Of a DNA stretch of 64,000 nt, positions 33,259-41,486 are shown piece after piece (the stretch's first letter is position 1; the number at the start of each line of letters is the position of its first letter). The translations under genes were made by a program, and so were the position numbers. This DNA comes from Flavobacterium sp. (GTDB lineage Bacteria; Bacteroidota; Bacteroidia; Flavobacteriales; Flavobacteriaceae): positions 62,001 to 126,000 of the forward strand of contig NZ_JAIXYH010000070.1 in NCBI RefSeq assembly GCF_027490375.1, written 5' to 3'. The notes beneath the pieces are model-generated. The model made no database searches. It worked only from the letters and a program-made list of their open reading frames with translations, and had not been told where the DNA came from.

Positions 33259-33530
33259 GTTTCCGCCTTTTTTAAGTCAGAAGGAAACTTAAAAAAGGCG
33301 GAAACAAAAAAACACGCATTTGATAAAATGCGGTTTTTGACTCGAGACAACCCCATTCTCAGGATCAGCGGAGCCACGCGGAGCTAATCCTTAAGCCCGA
33401 AGGAGCTTTAAATTTAGGGAAACAAAAAGACTCGCATTTTGCAAAAATGCGGTTTTTTACTCGAGGCATCCCCCATTTCAGGATCAGCGGAGCAACGCGA
33501 AGCTAATCCGTAAGCCCGAAGGAGCTAAAA
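33252..33530. repeat. Perfect 26-bp hairpin plus two tandem 119-bp units after tRNA-Pro(TGG)
   Basis: Arms 33252-33277 and 33287-33312 are perfectly complementary over 26 bp with a 9-nt loop. Two units of 119-bp period follow (GGATCAGCGGAGC at 33362 and 33481). Each has a CGCATTT...AAATGCGG hairpin, ACTCGAG, the near-palindrome GGATCAGC...GCTAATCC and TAAGCCCGAAGGAGC. The same GATCAGC/GCTAATC and AAGCCCGAAGGAGC pieces occur after the other tRNA-Pro gene. No gene lies in 33224-33662. Confidence 0.75.
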
Positions 33531-33552
33531 AACGTGAGTTCGATAAAAAATC
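33531..33552. repeat. Solo end of the palindromic MITE-like element
   Basis: AACGTGAGTTCGAT followed by an A-run and ATC matches the left end of the element at 26545. No matching right end (TCGAACTCACG) is found in the following sequence, so this looks like a remnant. Confidence 0.5.
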
Positions 33553-33662
33553 TTCGTTACACCGCCTTAATTACTTTATTTACAATTACAATTAAGATTA
33601 TACGCAGCTAGGTTCATTTGGCTGACTAATCTGGTTTTATTCTTACTTGAATCCGCAGATAC

Positions 33663-34520
33663 TTATTTATCTTCTATTTCTAATTCGTCGAAATCCTTTA
33701 TATCCGTTAATTTAAGCAGCGGTCTCGGTTTTCTGTCAAGGTATTGAACTTCGAATATGCCTTCGCCATCAAGCGATTCTAGCATCGTATTTTTTCTGAT
33801 TTTTGTCTTATTCGTCAAAAAGTTAATACTGGTAGCCTCTTCTACAATTGGACCCCGATTGCTGCTTCCTTCATATCCAATAAGTACAAAGTTTGATGCT
33901 TGCCAGCGAAAACAATATTCCCAATACCCATACCTGCCATGCCCATAACTAATGTATAGTTTTGACTTCTTAATTTCTAAACCCAAATCAGGCGGCATGT
34001 AATTTCCCCCATCTTCTTCTGCACTTGAAAAGCAGGTCAGATTTTTTGCCCTCAGTACATACGTTCCGTTTTTCGCAAACAATACAATCAAGCCGCGACG
34101 GTTGCGATTTACTTTCTTTCCGTAATAATCTACTACCCAATTAGCCGGATTCGTTGCTTGCACGAGTAAAACACAATCAATAGTCTTGTCGTTGTTTAAA
34201 TCGCCATTTGTTATCGAAACGAGTTCGTATCCTTTGGGAATAAACTTACGCGGATCAGTAGTAGCTTTCAGTTTTGGTGCAGGACCAAAGCTGTTAATTA
34301 CGTTTAACGATGCCGCAACCGCTGTAGTGGTATAACAAAAACAAACGATAAGTACTGTAACTACTAGCAGCCGAGCTCGAGCAACAACCCCGAAAATACT
34401 TTTTAAAACCGATTTCTCCTTGAATCGAGTTCGAAATGTAGTTTCGCAACAATTTTTAATGCTATTTTCATTCACCTGCGCAGACTTTTTATGTACCCTA
34501 TTCATATTATAAAAAGGCAT
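33663..34520 (-). CDS. Exported protein of unknown function with VCBS-like segment
   Basis: A 285-aa protein with an unusually long, basic N-terminus of about 45 residues before a hydrophobic signal segment (ARLLVVTVLIVCFCYTTTAVAA). The exported part has GYELVSITNGDLNNDKTIDCVLLVQAT, like the first strand and calcium loop of an FG-GAP/VCBS repeat. A C-terminal all-beta region follows. It resembles in outline the lipoprotein at 44925-45734. No active site is recognisable. Met6 (34505) is an alternative start. The gene stands alone between repeat-rich intergenic stretches. Confidence 0.7.
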   Translation of the reverse strand: MPFYNMNRVHKKSAQVNENSIKNCCETTFRTRFKEKSVLKSIFGVVARARLLVVTVLIVCFCYTTTAVAASLNVINSFGPAPKLKATTDPRKFIPKGYELVSITNGDLNNDKTIDCVLLVQATNPANWVVDYYGKKVNRNRRGLIVLFAKNGTYVLRAKNLTCFSSAEEDGGNYMPPDLGLEIKKSKLYISYGHGRYGYWEYCFRWQASNFVLIGYEGSSNRGPIVEEATSINFLTNKTKIRKNTMLESLDGEGIFEVQYLDRKPRPLLKLTDIKDFDELEIEDK

Positions 34521-34594
34521 TAAAACTACTGTAATTTAATTATTTAAAGCTAACGTTTAAGCATTCGAAAAATTGTTGTTGTACGCTTTTTTTT

Positions 34595-34795
34595 CAGACG
34601 AGATCTCCCCCGCGTTAGGTGCCGCAGCGGATAGCCCGTAAGAAAATTTGTGCTGCAAAAACACAAACAAACGGGCGACCCAAGAAGCCCGGTTGTGCAG
34701 CCGTTTTGCGCACCAATTTTTGCGGACTAGCAGCGAAGGAACCGCCCGCCGCACCAAAATTCCACTAAACGAGCGGCGGGAACGCCCAAATACCA
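34595..34795. repeat. Extragenic GC-rich repeat (family A), reversed
   Basis: On the minus strand it reads TATTTGGGCGTTCCCGCCGC, GGTGCGGCGGGCGGTTCC, TTCGCTGCTAGTCCGC, GGGCTTCTTGGGTCGCCC, CTTACGGGCTATCCGCTGC and CACCTAACGCGGGGG. These are the same landmarks in the same order as at 37.55 kb. The gene-free interval 34521-34895 otherwise holds only the trxB promoter. Confidence 0.7.
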
Positions 34796-34845
34796 ACCTA
34801 CGAAACTTTTCTTATCAACAAATAGATATATCTGATTGCTTTTTT

Positions 34846-34876
34846 GAATTTCATATCACGGGTAATTTTACATTTG
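34846..34876 (+). promoter_or_regulatory. Promoter of trxB (-33 TTG and -7 TACATTTG)
   Basis: TTG at 34846-34848 and TACATTTG at 34869-34876 are separated by 20 bp. This agrees with the Bacteroidota TTG-(19-20)-TAnnTTTG promoter. The ATG follows 19 bp later. Confidence 0.65.
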
Positions 34877-34895
34877 CAACTCTAAATTTATTTTT

Positions 34896-35834
34896 ATGGC
34901 AGAACATCTTAAATGTCTCATTATAGGTTCAGGACCTGCGGGCTACACAGCAGCAATTTATGCGTCGCGCGCCAATATGAACCCCGTTTTATATCAAGGA
35001 ATGCAACCCGGTGGGCAACTTACCACAACCAATGAAGTAGAAAATTTTCCGGGCTACGTGCACGGCGTAACCGGACCCGAAATGATGGTGCAACTCAAAG
35101 AACAAGCCGAACGCTTTGGTACACAAGTGCGCGACGGCTGGGTTACGAAAGTTGATTTTAGCGGACCCCTACACAAAGTTTGGGTAAATGACACGATCGA
35201 GATTCATGCGGAAACAGTGATTATAAGCACCGGTGCCTCGGCAAAATACCTGGGCTTACCCTCTGAACAACACTACTTGCAACAAGGTGGCGGCGTTTCG
35301 GCCTGTGCTGTGTGCGACGGATTTTTCTACCGCAACCAAGAAGTTGTTATTGTAGGTGCGGGCGACTCGGCTTGTGAGGAAGCTCATTACTTATCAAAAC
35401 TTTGTAAAAAAGTAACGATGTTGGTGCGCAGCGAGAAATTTCGCGCATCGAAAATCATGGAAGAACGCGTGCGCAAAACCGAAAACATCGAGATTTTAAT
35501 GCATACCGAAACCCTCGAAGTTCTGGGCGATGGAAATGTGGTTACGGGAGTTACCGCCTTGAACAAAACTACCAACGAAACCATCACCATTCCGGCAACG
35601 GGTTTCTTTGTGGCTATCGGACACACACCAAACACGGCAATTTTTAAAGATTACTTGAATTTAGACGAAACCGGCTATATTTTAAACGTACCGGGTAGCT
35701 CAAAAACCAATGTTCCAGGCGTTTTTGTTGCAGGCGACGCCGCCGACCAAGTGTACCGCCAGGCTATTACCGCGGCAGGAACAGGCTGCATGGCTGCACT
35801 CGATGCCGAACGTTACTTGGCTTCGTTGGAGTAA
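34896..35834 (+). CDS. trxB: Thioredoxin-disulfide reductase
   Basis: A 312-aa flavoenzyme that uses NADPH to reduce thioredoxin. FAD site GSGPAGYTAAIYASRA, redox-active CAVC in GVSACAVCDGFFYRN, NADPH site GAGDSACEEAHYL and C-terminal FAD contact VFVAGDAADQVYRQAITAAG. Standard length. The stop codon overlaps the ATG of the PAP2 gene (TAATG). Confidence 0.97.
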   Translation: MAEHLKCLIIGSGPAGYTAAIYASRANMNPVLYQGMQPGGQLTTTNEVENFPGYVHGVTGPEMMVQLKEQAERFGTQVRDGWVTKVDFSGPLHKVWVNDTIEIHAETVIISTGASAKYLGLPSEQHYLQQGGGVSACAVCDGFFYRNQEVVIVGAGDSACEEAHYLSKLCKKVTMLVRSEKFRASKIMEERVRKTENIEILMHTETLEVLGDGNVVTGVTALNKTTNETITIPATGFFVAIGHTPNTAIFKDYLNLDETGYILNVPGSSKTNVPGVFVAGDAADQVYRQAITAAGTGCMAALDAERYLASLE

Positions 35835-36607
35835 TGCGAAACTGGATTTACTTTTTTCTGGCAGTATTACTTGTTAGCGGCGGTCTCCATAAGGCAGCTG
35901 CTCAACAAGCAGACGTTGTTACCGACAGCAGTGCAGTTGATACAACCCACGATTACAAACTCAAACATTTAATTGTTCCTGCAGTCTTGTTTTCATACGG
36001 GATCGTTGCACTAGAAAGCGAAAGTTTGAAAACACTAAATAGCGACACGCGCGACGAGCTTAAGCAACATATTGATGAAAAGCTGAGTATCGACGATTTT
36101 ACGCAATACAGTCCGCTTGCAGCCGTATTTGTGTTGCCTAATCTCGGCGTAAAACCGGAACACGATTTAGGAGAACGCAGCATCATTGCGGGGACGTCTT
36201 TTTTAATTATGGCGTCTACCGTTACTATTCTAAAAAACGTGTCTAATGTTGAGCGCCCCGACGGAAGTTCCGACAACTCTTTTCCGTCAGGACATACTGC
36301 CACTGCTTTCATGGGTGCAGAAATGGTTTATCAGGAGTTTAAAGACGAAAGCATCTGGTACGGCGTTTCAGCCTATACGGTTGCTGCAGGAACGGGCTTT
36401 TTTAGGATGTACAACAACCGTCACTGGCTATCCGATGTTGCCATGGGAGCTGGAATTGGTATTCTAAGCACGAAACTTTCGTATTGGTTATTTCCCGAAA
36501 TTTCAAAGCTATTCAACAAAAGTGAATCCCGTGTTCTAAATAACATGGAAATTTCACCCTATGCCGACCAGCAACAGCAAGCAATTCGCGTGTTGTACCG
36601 CTTTTAG
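35834..36607 (+). CDS. PAP2 family phosphatase, exported
   Basis: A 257-aa protein with a signal peptide (MRNWIYFFLAVLLVSGGLHKAAAQ) and a PAP2 domain in the second half. Phosphatase motifs: KNVSNVERP (motif 1), PSGHTATAF (motif 2) and RMYNNRHWLSDVAMGAG (motif 3). Family members remove phosphate from lipid phosphates such as undecaprenyl pyrophosphate or phosphatidic acid. It is translationally coupled to trxB, with no obvious functional link. Confidence 0.9.
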   Translation: MRNWIYFFLAVLLVSGGLHKAAAQQADVVTDSSAVDTTHDYKLKHLIVPAVLFSYGIVALESESLKTLNSDTRDELKQHIDEKLSIDDFTQYSPLAAVFVLPNLGVKPEHDLGERSIIAGTSFLIMASTVTILKNVSNVERPDGSSDNSFPSGHTATAFMGAEMVYQEFKDESIWYGVSAYTVAAGTGFFRMYNNRHWLSDVAMGAGIGILSTKLSYWLFPEISKLFNKSESRVLNNMEISPYADQQQQAIRVLYRF

Positions 36608-36613
36608 TAGCCG

Positions 36614-37450
36614 TTATTTCTCCGCCTTCTTAAACAAGCTCGCGCTGTCGGCAAACAGTGCTAAATCCACTTTGGGTGTACCGTACAGTTTAATTTCCGA
36701 TTTCCCAGAAGCTTTTATTTCGCAGGTTTTTGCCGCGTGAATACTGGCTTCGCTAAATGCTTCGGTAGCAATTTCGACTGCCTGAGCCGTTAAGTTGTTT
36801 GCAGTTAAGGCGCTGTTGTTGTCGAGGCGGTATTTGGCAAGCTCGGCGTCGCCTTCCAGTTTAGCAATAGCTTTTTGGTATAAATCGGTTTGCAAAGTCG
36901 CCGTGTTAATTAGTGCTTTAACCGAGGTCGTTTTAAGTGCCGTCAGGTTGCATTCGGTGGCTTTAATGTTAAGTTCGGCCGAAGCGTCGTTATCCAACTG
37001 TACACTTATTTTCTCGGTTTCCGAGTTCAAGAAAAGTTTGGCTTTATCGTTTATTTCAAAGCGAATATCCTTCACTTTTATCGTTTCCAGCACATTGACA
37101 ACGGCGGTTGATCGCGCTACGACCAACTCGAGCGACGGGTCGTACATTATTCTGATTTTAAACGCTTTATAGCCCGTTGGAATTTTAATGGTAGATATCA
37201 CAATCGTTCCTCCGTTCAGTTTTAAATCGAGCGCATCTTGCAGGTTATCGTCGGCTTCCAGTTCGATTCCCGGCGTTGCTGCCGAAATAAGCGACACTTC
37301 AATATCGTCGGCAATTTCAATTTTATTAAACGCCTCAACTTCCTTTTTTTCAATCTTAACAATTTTCGAACCCTTAACTTTTGGTTTGGTTTGCGCAGTG
37401 GCAGTTAGGGCAACAAGTAAAAGCAGTGCAAGCGTATAAAATGGTTTCAT
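36614..37450 (-). CDS. DUF2807 (head GIN domain) exported protein
   Basis: A 278-aa protein with signal peptide MKPFYTLALLLLVALTATAQ and a DUF2807-type parallel beta-helix: FNKIEIADDIEVSLISA, ELEADDNLQDALDLKLNGGTIVIST, then repeating strand-turn units. It resembles the lipoprotein at 38036 but has fewer Ser-Gly turns. The frame extends 31 codons upstream, but ATG 37450 gives the signal peptide 16 bp after a perfect -7 element. Function unknown; probably an envelope structural or binding protein. Confidence 0.83.
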   Translation of the reverse strand: MKPFYTLALLLLVALTATAQTKPKVKGSKIVKIEKKEVEAFNKIEIADDIEVSLISAATPGIELEADDNLQDALDLKLNGGTIVISTIKIPTGYKAFKIRIMYDPSLELVVARSTAVVNVLETIKVKDIRFEINDKAKLFLNSETEKISVQLDNDASAELNIKATECNLTALKTTSVKALINTATLQTDLYQKAIAKLEGDAELAKYRLDNNSALTANNLTAQAVEIATEAFSEASIHAAKTCEIKASGKSEIKLYGTPKVDLALFADSASLFKKAEK

Positions 37451-37466
37451 GTGTTTTGTGTTTGAA

Positions 37467-37474
37467 CAAAGATA
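37467..37474 (-). promoter_or_regulatory. -7 promoter element of the DUF2807 gene
   Basis: TATCTTTG on the minus strand, a perfect TAnnTTTG, 16 bp before ATG 37450. Confidence 0.6.
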
Positions 37475-37552
37475 TTGAAGTGATTTAAAAATCAAAGTCA
37501 GAATTTTAGAAGGTCTTTTTTTTCGGCAACAACGATCGCTCAATTTCCATTT

Positions 37553-37745
37553 TTATTTGGGCGTTCCCGCCGCGGGTAATTTAATTTTTCAAGGTGCGGC
37601 GGGCGGTGTTTTCGCTGCAAGTACGCCGTTGTCACTTGGGCAAATTCGGCAAAATCCGCGGCTTCTGGGGTCGCCACGGCTGTTGCTATTTGCCGTAAGT
37701 GCCCACTTTGCGCGCTTTCCGCTGCACCACCTAACGCGGAGAAAG
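37553..37745. repeat. Extragenic GC-rich repeat (family A), uninterrupted reference copy
   Basis: A continuous copy: TTTGGGCGTTCCCGCCGCG, AAGGTGCGGCGGGCGGTG, TTCGCTGCAAGTACGCCG, CGCGGCTTCTGGGGTCGCC, GCGCGCTTTCCGCTGCACC and ACCTAACGCGGAG. The copy at 26.5-27.2 kb has the same sequence order but carries insertions after the first block and within the GGCTTCTG/GGTCGCC junction. Open frames here are not coding. The rest of 37746-38035 is AT-rich and ends in a terminator. Confidence 0.75.
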
Positions 37746-37978
37746 ACGTGCGATAATTCGGAATGGCAAAAGACTAAACGGCTTTGTATTTTTTAATTTG
37801 TAATATTACAATATTACCCGAAGTAAATAACTGTAATACATACGTTTAAATGCATTTTTTCTTTCCGAAAAATCAACGATTTACTTTCAATAAAAGATAA
37901 CTGAAATTTTAGAAAATTAAAGCGTTTTTTGCTACTTCAAACTTTTTTGAAGAGGAAATATTCGTTCAAAAAGCATAA

Positions 37979-38008
37979 AAAAAGCCGAACTGAAACAGCC
38001 CGGCTCTT
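37979..38008 (-). terminator. Intrinsic terminator of the PadR-PspC-DUF2807 operon
   Basis: On the minus strand AGCCGGGCTG and CAGTTCGGCT pair over 10 bp (two G-U) around a TTT loop, followed by seven T. It lies about 30 bp after the stop at 38036. Confidence 0.8.
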
Positions 38009-38035
38009 TATCATAACTAATCCTAACCTACTATC

Positions 38036-38767
38036 TTAATTGGCGCCTACGCTGCCACCTGAACTTGTCTTGGTATTAATCTTCTCAGGAACTTTCACGT
38101 AAACTATCGAACTTCCGCTCGAAGCATCCGCATTTAGCTCCACTAAGGGTGCCACACGAATCGTGCTTCCGCTACTTCCCGAGGCAGTAACTTTATTAGA
38201 ACTCAATTCGGCAGCGTTTAGCGAACTTCCGCTCGACGCGTCGGCAAACGACTCTAATGCTTTTCCTTTTACTTGTAACGAACTTCCGCTCGAAGATGAA
38301 AGTCGAATCACATCAGCCTCAGCTTCTACACGTAAGGTACTACCGCTGCTCGAATCGCAAGTTAGCTTTGTACCTTTTATAGTGGAAGTCGATTTTAATG
38401 TTGCTCCGCTAGAAGCTTTCAAAACTTCGATTTCTGGTACCTGTACAGTTACTACCGGTGTTTCTTCGGCGTCGTAACTTCCTGTTGAACGTACTTTCAA
38501 TACATTTCCTTCCACAACAACTTCAATGAGTTCTTGTAAATTATCATCTGCGGTTACGGTAATTTCCGTTGATGGATTTTCCGAAACGCGTACTTCGATT
38601 CCTGTCCCGGCATCGATACCTGTGAAGGCTGCGTTAACTGTTCGTGTTTGGGTAACAATTTTTCCGCTTCCCTTTACTCCCCATGGATTTCCGCCACAAG
38701 CTGCAAAAACTAAGGCGATGGCTACGGCTACAATGATTCTTGTAATCCAGATAATTAATTTGATCAT
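38036..38767 (-). CDS. DUF2807 (head GIN domain) lipoprotein with Ser-Gly repeat turns
   Basis: A 243-aa lipoprotein (lipobox FAACG). DUF2807 beta-helix: FTGIDAGTGIEVRVSENPS, TADDNLQELIEVVVEGNVL, then about ten coils each marked by a SSGS-type turn (KASSGATLKS, CDSSSGSTLRV, LSSSSGSSLQV, ADASSGSSLNA, TASGSSGSTIRV). It overlaps the PspC gene by 4 bp. PadR-PspC-DUF2807 is a recurrent Bacteroidota unit, so an envelope-homeostasis role is likely but unproven. Confidence 0.87.
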   Translation of the reverse strand: MIKLIIWITRIIVAVAIALVFAACGGNPWGVKGSGKIVTQTRTVNAAFTGIDAGTGIEVRVSENPSTEITVTADDNLQELIEVVVEGNVLKVRSTGSYDAEETPVVTVQVPEIEVLKASSGATLKSTSTIKGTKLTCDSSSGSTLRVEAEADVIRLSSSSGSSLQVKGKALESFADASSGSSLNAAELSSNKVTASGSSGSTIRVAPLVELNADASSGSSIVYVKVPEKINTKTSSGGSVGAN

Positions 38768-40491
38768 TTGGTTTTGATTTTAGTTACTGTTCCGTTTTCA
38801 GAAATGATCAACGTACCGTCTTCGGTCGTTTTGGTTTCTATATTCTGACGACCCACTTGCACTTTTGTTACAATCGTATCGCCAATTTTTGTTTGCGTTT
38901 GAATAACATCGTTAAATTCATTCTCACTTTCCGGGCAAGTCAAACATTTTACCTGATCCGGATAAACCTTATAAAGATACTCATCTGAGCTGTAATGCAA
39001 GTTAAAGAAATCGTTATCAGTTATATCGAAGTCCGTTACGTTTTCGGCGGTCTTAAAAGTAACGCCTTCCGGTAAATACAAGATGATTTCTACTTCCTGA
39101 TCGCGAAACTTGTTCTTAACATCCGTAATCAAATACTTATTAAAAGTAAGTGTATTATCGGAGAACGTATAATTGTATGTAATTTCTTCTGCGTTATGAC
39201 GTGCCGCTTTCGACGAATTTCCGTTCGCTATTTTAACAATCTGCACATAAGCTGTTGGTTTTGCCGATTTGCGAATCTCGAAGCTAATGTCTTCGCTGTA
39301 TATGTATTCTTTGTCGGTACTATCTGTGTAGATTTGAAAATCGTTGTGGTCTCTCGGATCGATTTCAACATCGTCGTTTTCCGCGAACTGTATTAGTAAG
39401 GTTTTGTTGAGATCAACTGCAATATCTTGCTTGTTGGTCGTGCGACCTTCGTACGCAAATTCCTTAATTTGAGCGATGGTAAAAGCAATCAACAAAATGA
39501 TACTTATAATCCAAAAACCTAAAATCGTAAAGTTGAATATCTTCCCTGGCGATTTAAAATTGTTGAGCAACAATTTAAAACCTAACAACATCAAGTAAAA
39601 GAACGGAACTCCGAAAGAGATTAAAACAAGAACGCCAATTAACCAAATCGGATAGTCGGTGAAATTCCCACCGCTGTATAAAACCGACCACGGAAATTCA
39701 GAAACCAGTGCTGTACCTGTGGCAAATACACCAAAAATAAGGGCAATTAAAACTGGGATACACATTAAAATGATGAGAATTCCCACACACTTCACGAAGA
39801 TTTTCACTAAAGTTCCGAATGCATCGCCTAACGAATTAGAAACGCGCTGCGCTCCGGTTTGCACACGTTGGCCAGCGGCCGAAAAATCGGTGTTTTTGAA
39901 GCGCTCCGACACTTGTTCGAACTCTTCGCGCACCTTTTTTTCAATGTTGGAAATCGTTACGGGTTCTCCGCTCATTTCCAATTTTTCGCTGGTAGTGATC
40001 GCTTGCGGAATAATAATCCACAGCGCGATGTAAGCAATAATACCGCTACCAACACCCAAGAACACAAGCGCTACCAACAAAACGCGAATCCATACTTTTT
40101 CAATACCAAAGTAGTGCCCTAAACCTGCAGCCACGCCGCCGATCATTCCTTCGTCGATATCGCGGTACAGTTTGCGTGTTTTTCTGTTTTGAAACGTTGA
40201 GTCGATTGGTTCTGCAGCAGCTTCACCATCTAAACGATAATCTTCCGGCTGTCCCATAACCGCGATTATTTCGTCTAACTCTTTTAAACTAATCACTTGC
40301 TTTCCGCTGCTGTGCTTCTCCGAAATAAGCTCGGCAATACGTACTTCGATATCTTTTATTATCTCATCTTGTGCATTCGCGTCGGATAAAGAACGCTTTA
40401 TCGCATCAAAATAGCGCGATAACTTTTGGTAAGCATCTTCATCGATGTGGAAGAATAAGCCACCCAGATTTATATTAACGGTTTTGTTCAT
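38764..40491 (-). CDS. PspC domain membrane protein
   Basis: A 575-aa protein. The N-terminal cytoplasmic region (residues 1-100) contains INLGGLFFHIDEDAYQKL. The PspC domain at about 107-163 has RKLYRDIDEGMIGGVAAGLGHYF and two hydrophobic segments. Four or so further TMs run to about residue 350. The extracytoplasmic C-terminal part is DUF2807-like or beta-rich, ending with CLTCPESENEF and a Thr-rich tail. PspC domains sense or respond to envelope stress. It lies 5 bp after the PadR gene and is probably repressed by it. Confidence 0.88.
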   Translation of the reverse strand: MNKTVNINLGGLFFHIDEDAYQKLSRYFDAIKRSLSDANAQDEIIKDIEVRIAELISEKHSSGKQVISLKELDEIIAVMGQPEDYRLDGEAAAEPIDSTFQNRKTRKLYRDIDEGMIGGVAAGLGHYFGIEKVWIRVLLVALVFLGVGSGIIAYIALWIIIPQAITTSEKLEMSGEPVTISNIEKKVREEFEQVSERFKNTDFSAAGQRVQTGAQRVSNSLGDAFGTLVKIFVKCVGILIILMCIPVLIALIFGVFATGTALVSEFPWSVLYSGGNFTDYPIWLIGVLVLISFGVPFFYLMLLGFKLLLNNFKSPGKIFNFTILGFWIISIILLIAFTIAQIKEFAYEGRTTNKQDIAVDLNKTLLIQFAENDDVEIDPRDHNDFQIYTDSTDKEYIYSEDISFEIRKSAKPTAYVQIVKIANGNSSKAARHNAEEITYNYTFSDNTLTFNKYLITDVKNKFRDQEVEIILYLPEGVTFKTAENVTDFDITDNDFFNLHYSSDEYLYKVYPDQVKCLTCPESENEFNDVIQTQTKIGDTIVTKVQVGRQNIETKTTEDGTLIISENGTVTKIKTK

Positions 40492-40496
40492 GATTT

Positions 40497-40826
40497 CTAG
40501 TTTTGATTAGTGATGATTGAAACTGCGTCTGATAATTCGGTCCAAGTATTATTTAACTCGTTGAGAAAAGTTTTACCTAATTCAGTTAGTCCGTAGTACT
40601 TTCTTGGCGGACCAGAAGTCGATTCTTCCCAGCGATAATTTAGTAATCCATCGTTTTTTAAACGAGTTAAGAGCGGATAAACGGTACCTTCCACAACCAA
40701 CAACTTGGCGTTTTTTAAGGTATCGAGAATTTCGGATGTGTATGCTTCCTTGTCTTTTAAGACCGAGAGGATGCAAAATTCCAAAACACCCTTGCGCATT
40801 TGAGCTTTTGTGTTCTCGATGTTCAT
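40497..40826 (-). CDS. PadR family transcriptional regulator
   Basis: A 109-aa winged-helix repressor. MNIENTKAQMRKGVLEFCIL is followed by YTSEILDTLKNAKLLVVEGTVYPLLTRLKNDG (recognition helix and wing) and a short dimerisation helix (LGKTFLNELNNTWTEL). It is the first gene of the PspC operon and probably autoregulates it. An inverted repeat in its promoter is described separately. Confidence 0.9.
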   Translation of the reverse strand: MNIENTKAQMRKGVLEFCILSVLKDKEAYTSEILDTLKNAKLLVVEGTVYPLLTRLKNDGLLNYRWEESTSGPPRKYYGLTELGKTFLNELNNTWTELSDAVSIITNQN

Positions 40827-40912
40827 AATTTCATGATTTATTTGATTTTGATTTGATGATGATTAAAACTCACTTCTGATTAGTACTATCTATTGTCTGT
40901 TAATTTCTTATG

Positions 40913-40956
40913 CAAAGATATAAACGAAAACAGGTACATTGTTTTGCATAGTACCT
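40913..40956 (-). promoter_or_regulatory. PadR operon promoter with candidate operator palindrome
   Basis: TATCTTTG (minus strand, 40913-40920) is a perfect -7 element, about 85 bp before ATG 40826. Just upstream AGGTAC (40932-40937) and GTACCT (40951-40956) form a 6-bp inverted repeat with a 13-bp spacer. It overlaps the -33 region, where a repressor would block polymerase. Confidence 0.5.
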
Positions 40957-41036
40957 AATATTAACAAAATATTAACAATTAACAAACTGCGGGATTTCCG
41001 CAAAGACGTCGTAAATTCACGGCTTAAATACTAGGT

Positions 41037-41486
41037 ATGACCGTTTCTCAGGTAAATCAATTTTTATTCTTTAAGCTGCCTTCCGCCTATTTATGCGGTG
41101 TGCGTGTGAAGAAACTCGATGCGCAGAGCTGTACCGTTGGCGTTACCCATCGGTGGATTAATCAAAATCCGTTTAATTCGATGTACTTCGCTGTTCAAGC
41201 TATGGCCGCCGAATTGGCAACAGGTGCTTTGGTTATGAATGAAATCCAACAATCGAAAAAGCGAATCAGCATGTTGGTAGCGCGAAACGAATCGGTTTTT
41301 ACCAAAAAAGCCACCGGAAAAATCGTTTTTACGTGTTTAGGTGGCGAAACCGTTCATAAAGCTGTTAGCGATTTAAAACCCGAATCCGACAACACAACTT
41401 TTTGGCTTGAAGCGATTGGAACCAACGAAAGTGGCCACGAAGTTTCTCGATTTCGATTTGAATGGACACTAAAATTGAAAGCATGA
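41037..41486 (+). CDS. DUF4442 hotdog-fold protein (thioesterase-like)
   Basis: A 149-aa protein with hotdog-fold features: FFKLPSAYLCGVRVKKLDAQSCTVGVTHRWINQNPFNSMYFAVQAMAAELATGAL. DUF4442 proteins resemble acyl-CoA thioesterases of the YiiD/PaaI type, but no substrate is known. The stop overlaps the ATG of the epimerase gene (ATGA). Confidence 0.82.
   Translation: MTVSQVNQFLFFKLPSAYLCGVRVKKLDAQSCTVGVTHRWINQNPFNSMYFAVQAMAAELATGALVMNEIQQSKKRISMLVARNESVFTKKATGKIVFTCLGGETVHKAVSDLKPESDNTTFWLEAIGTNESGHEVSRFRFEWTLKLKA

Noticed and set aside
32909..33377. Minus-strand open frame containing GVAGFEPAASCSQSRRDNRATLHP
   Set aside because: It is the antisense reading of tRNA-Pro(TGG) running toward udk; the cloverleaf and promoter lie on the plus strand.
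37557..37796. 79-aa plus-strand frame after the DUF2807 gene
   Set aside because: It lies almost wholly inside the uninterrupted family A repeat, and the other copies do not keep the frame.
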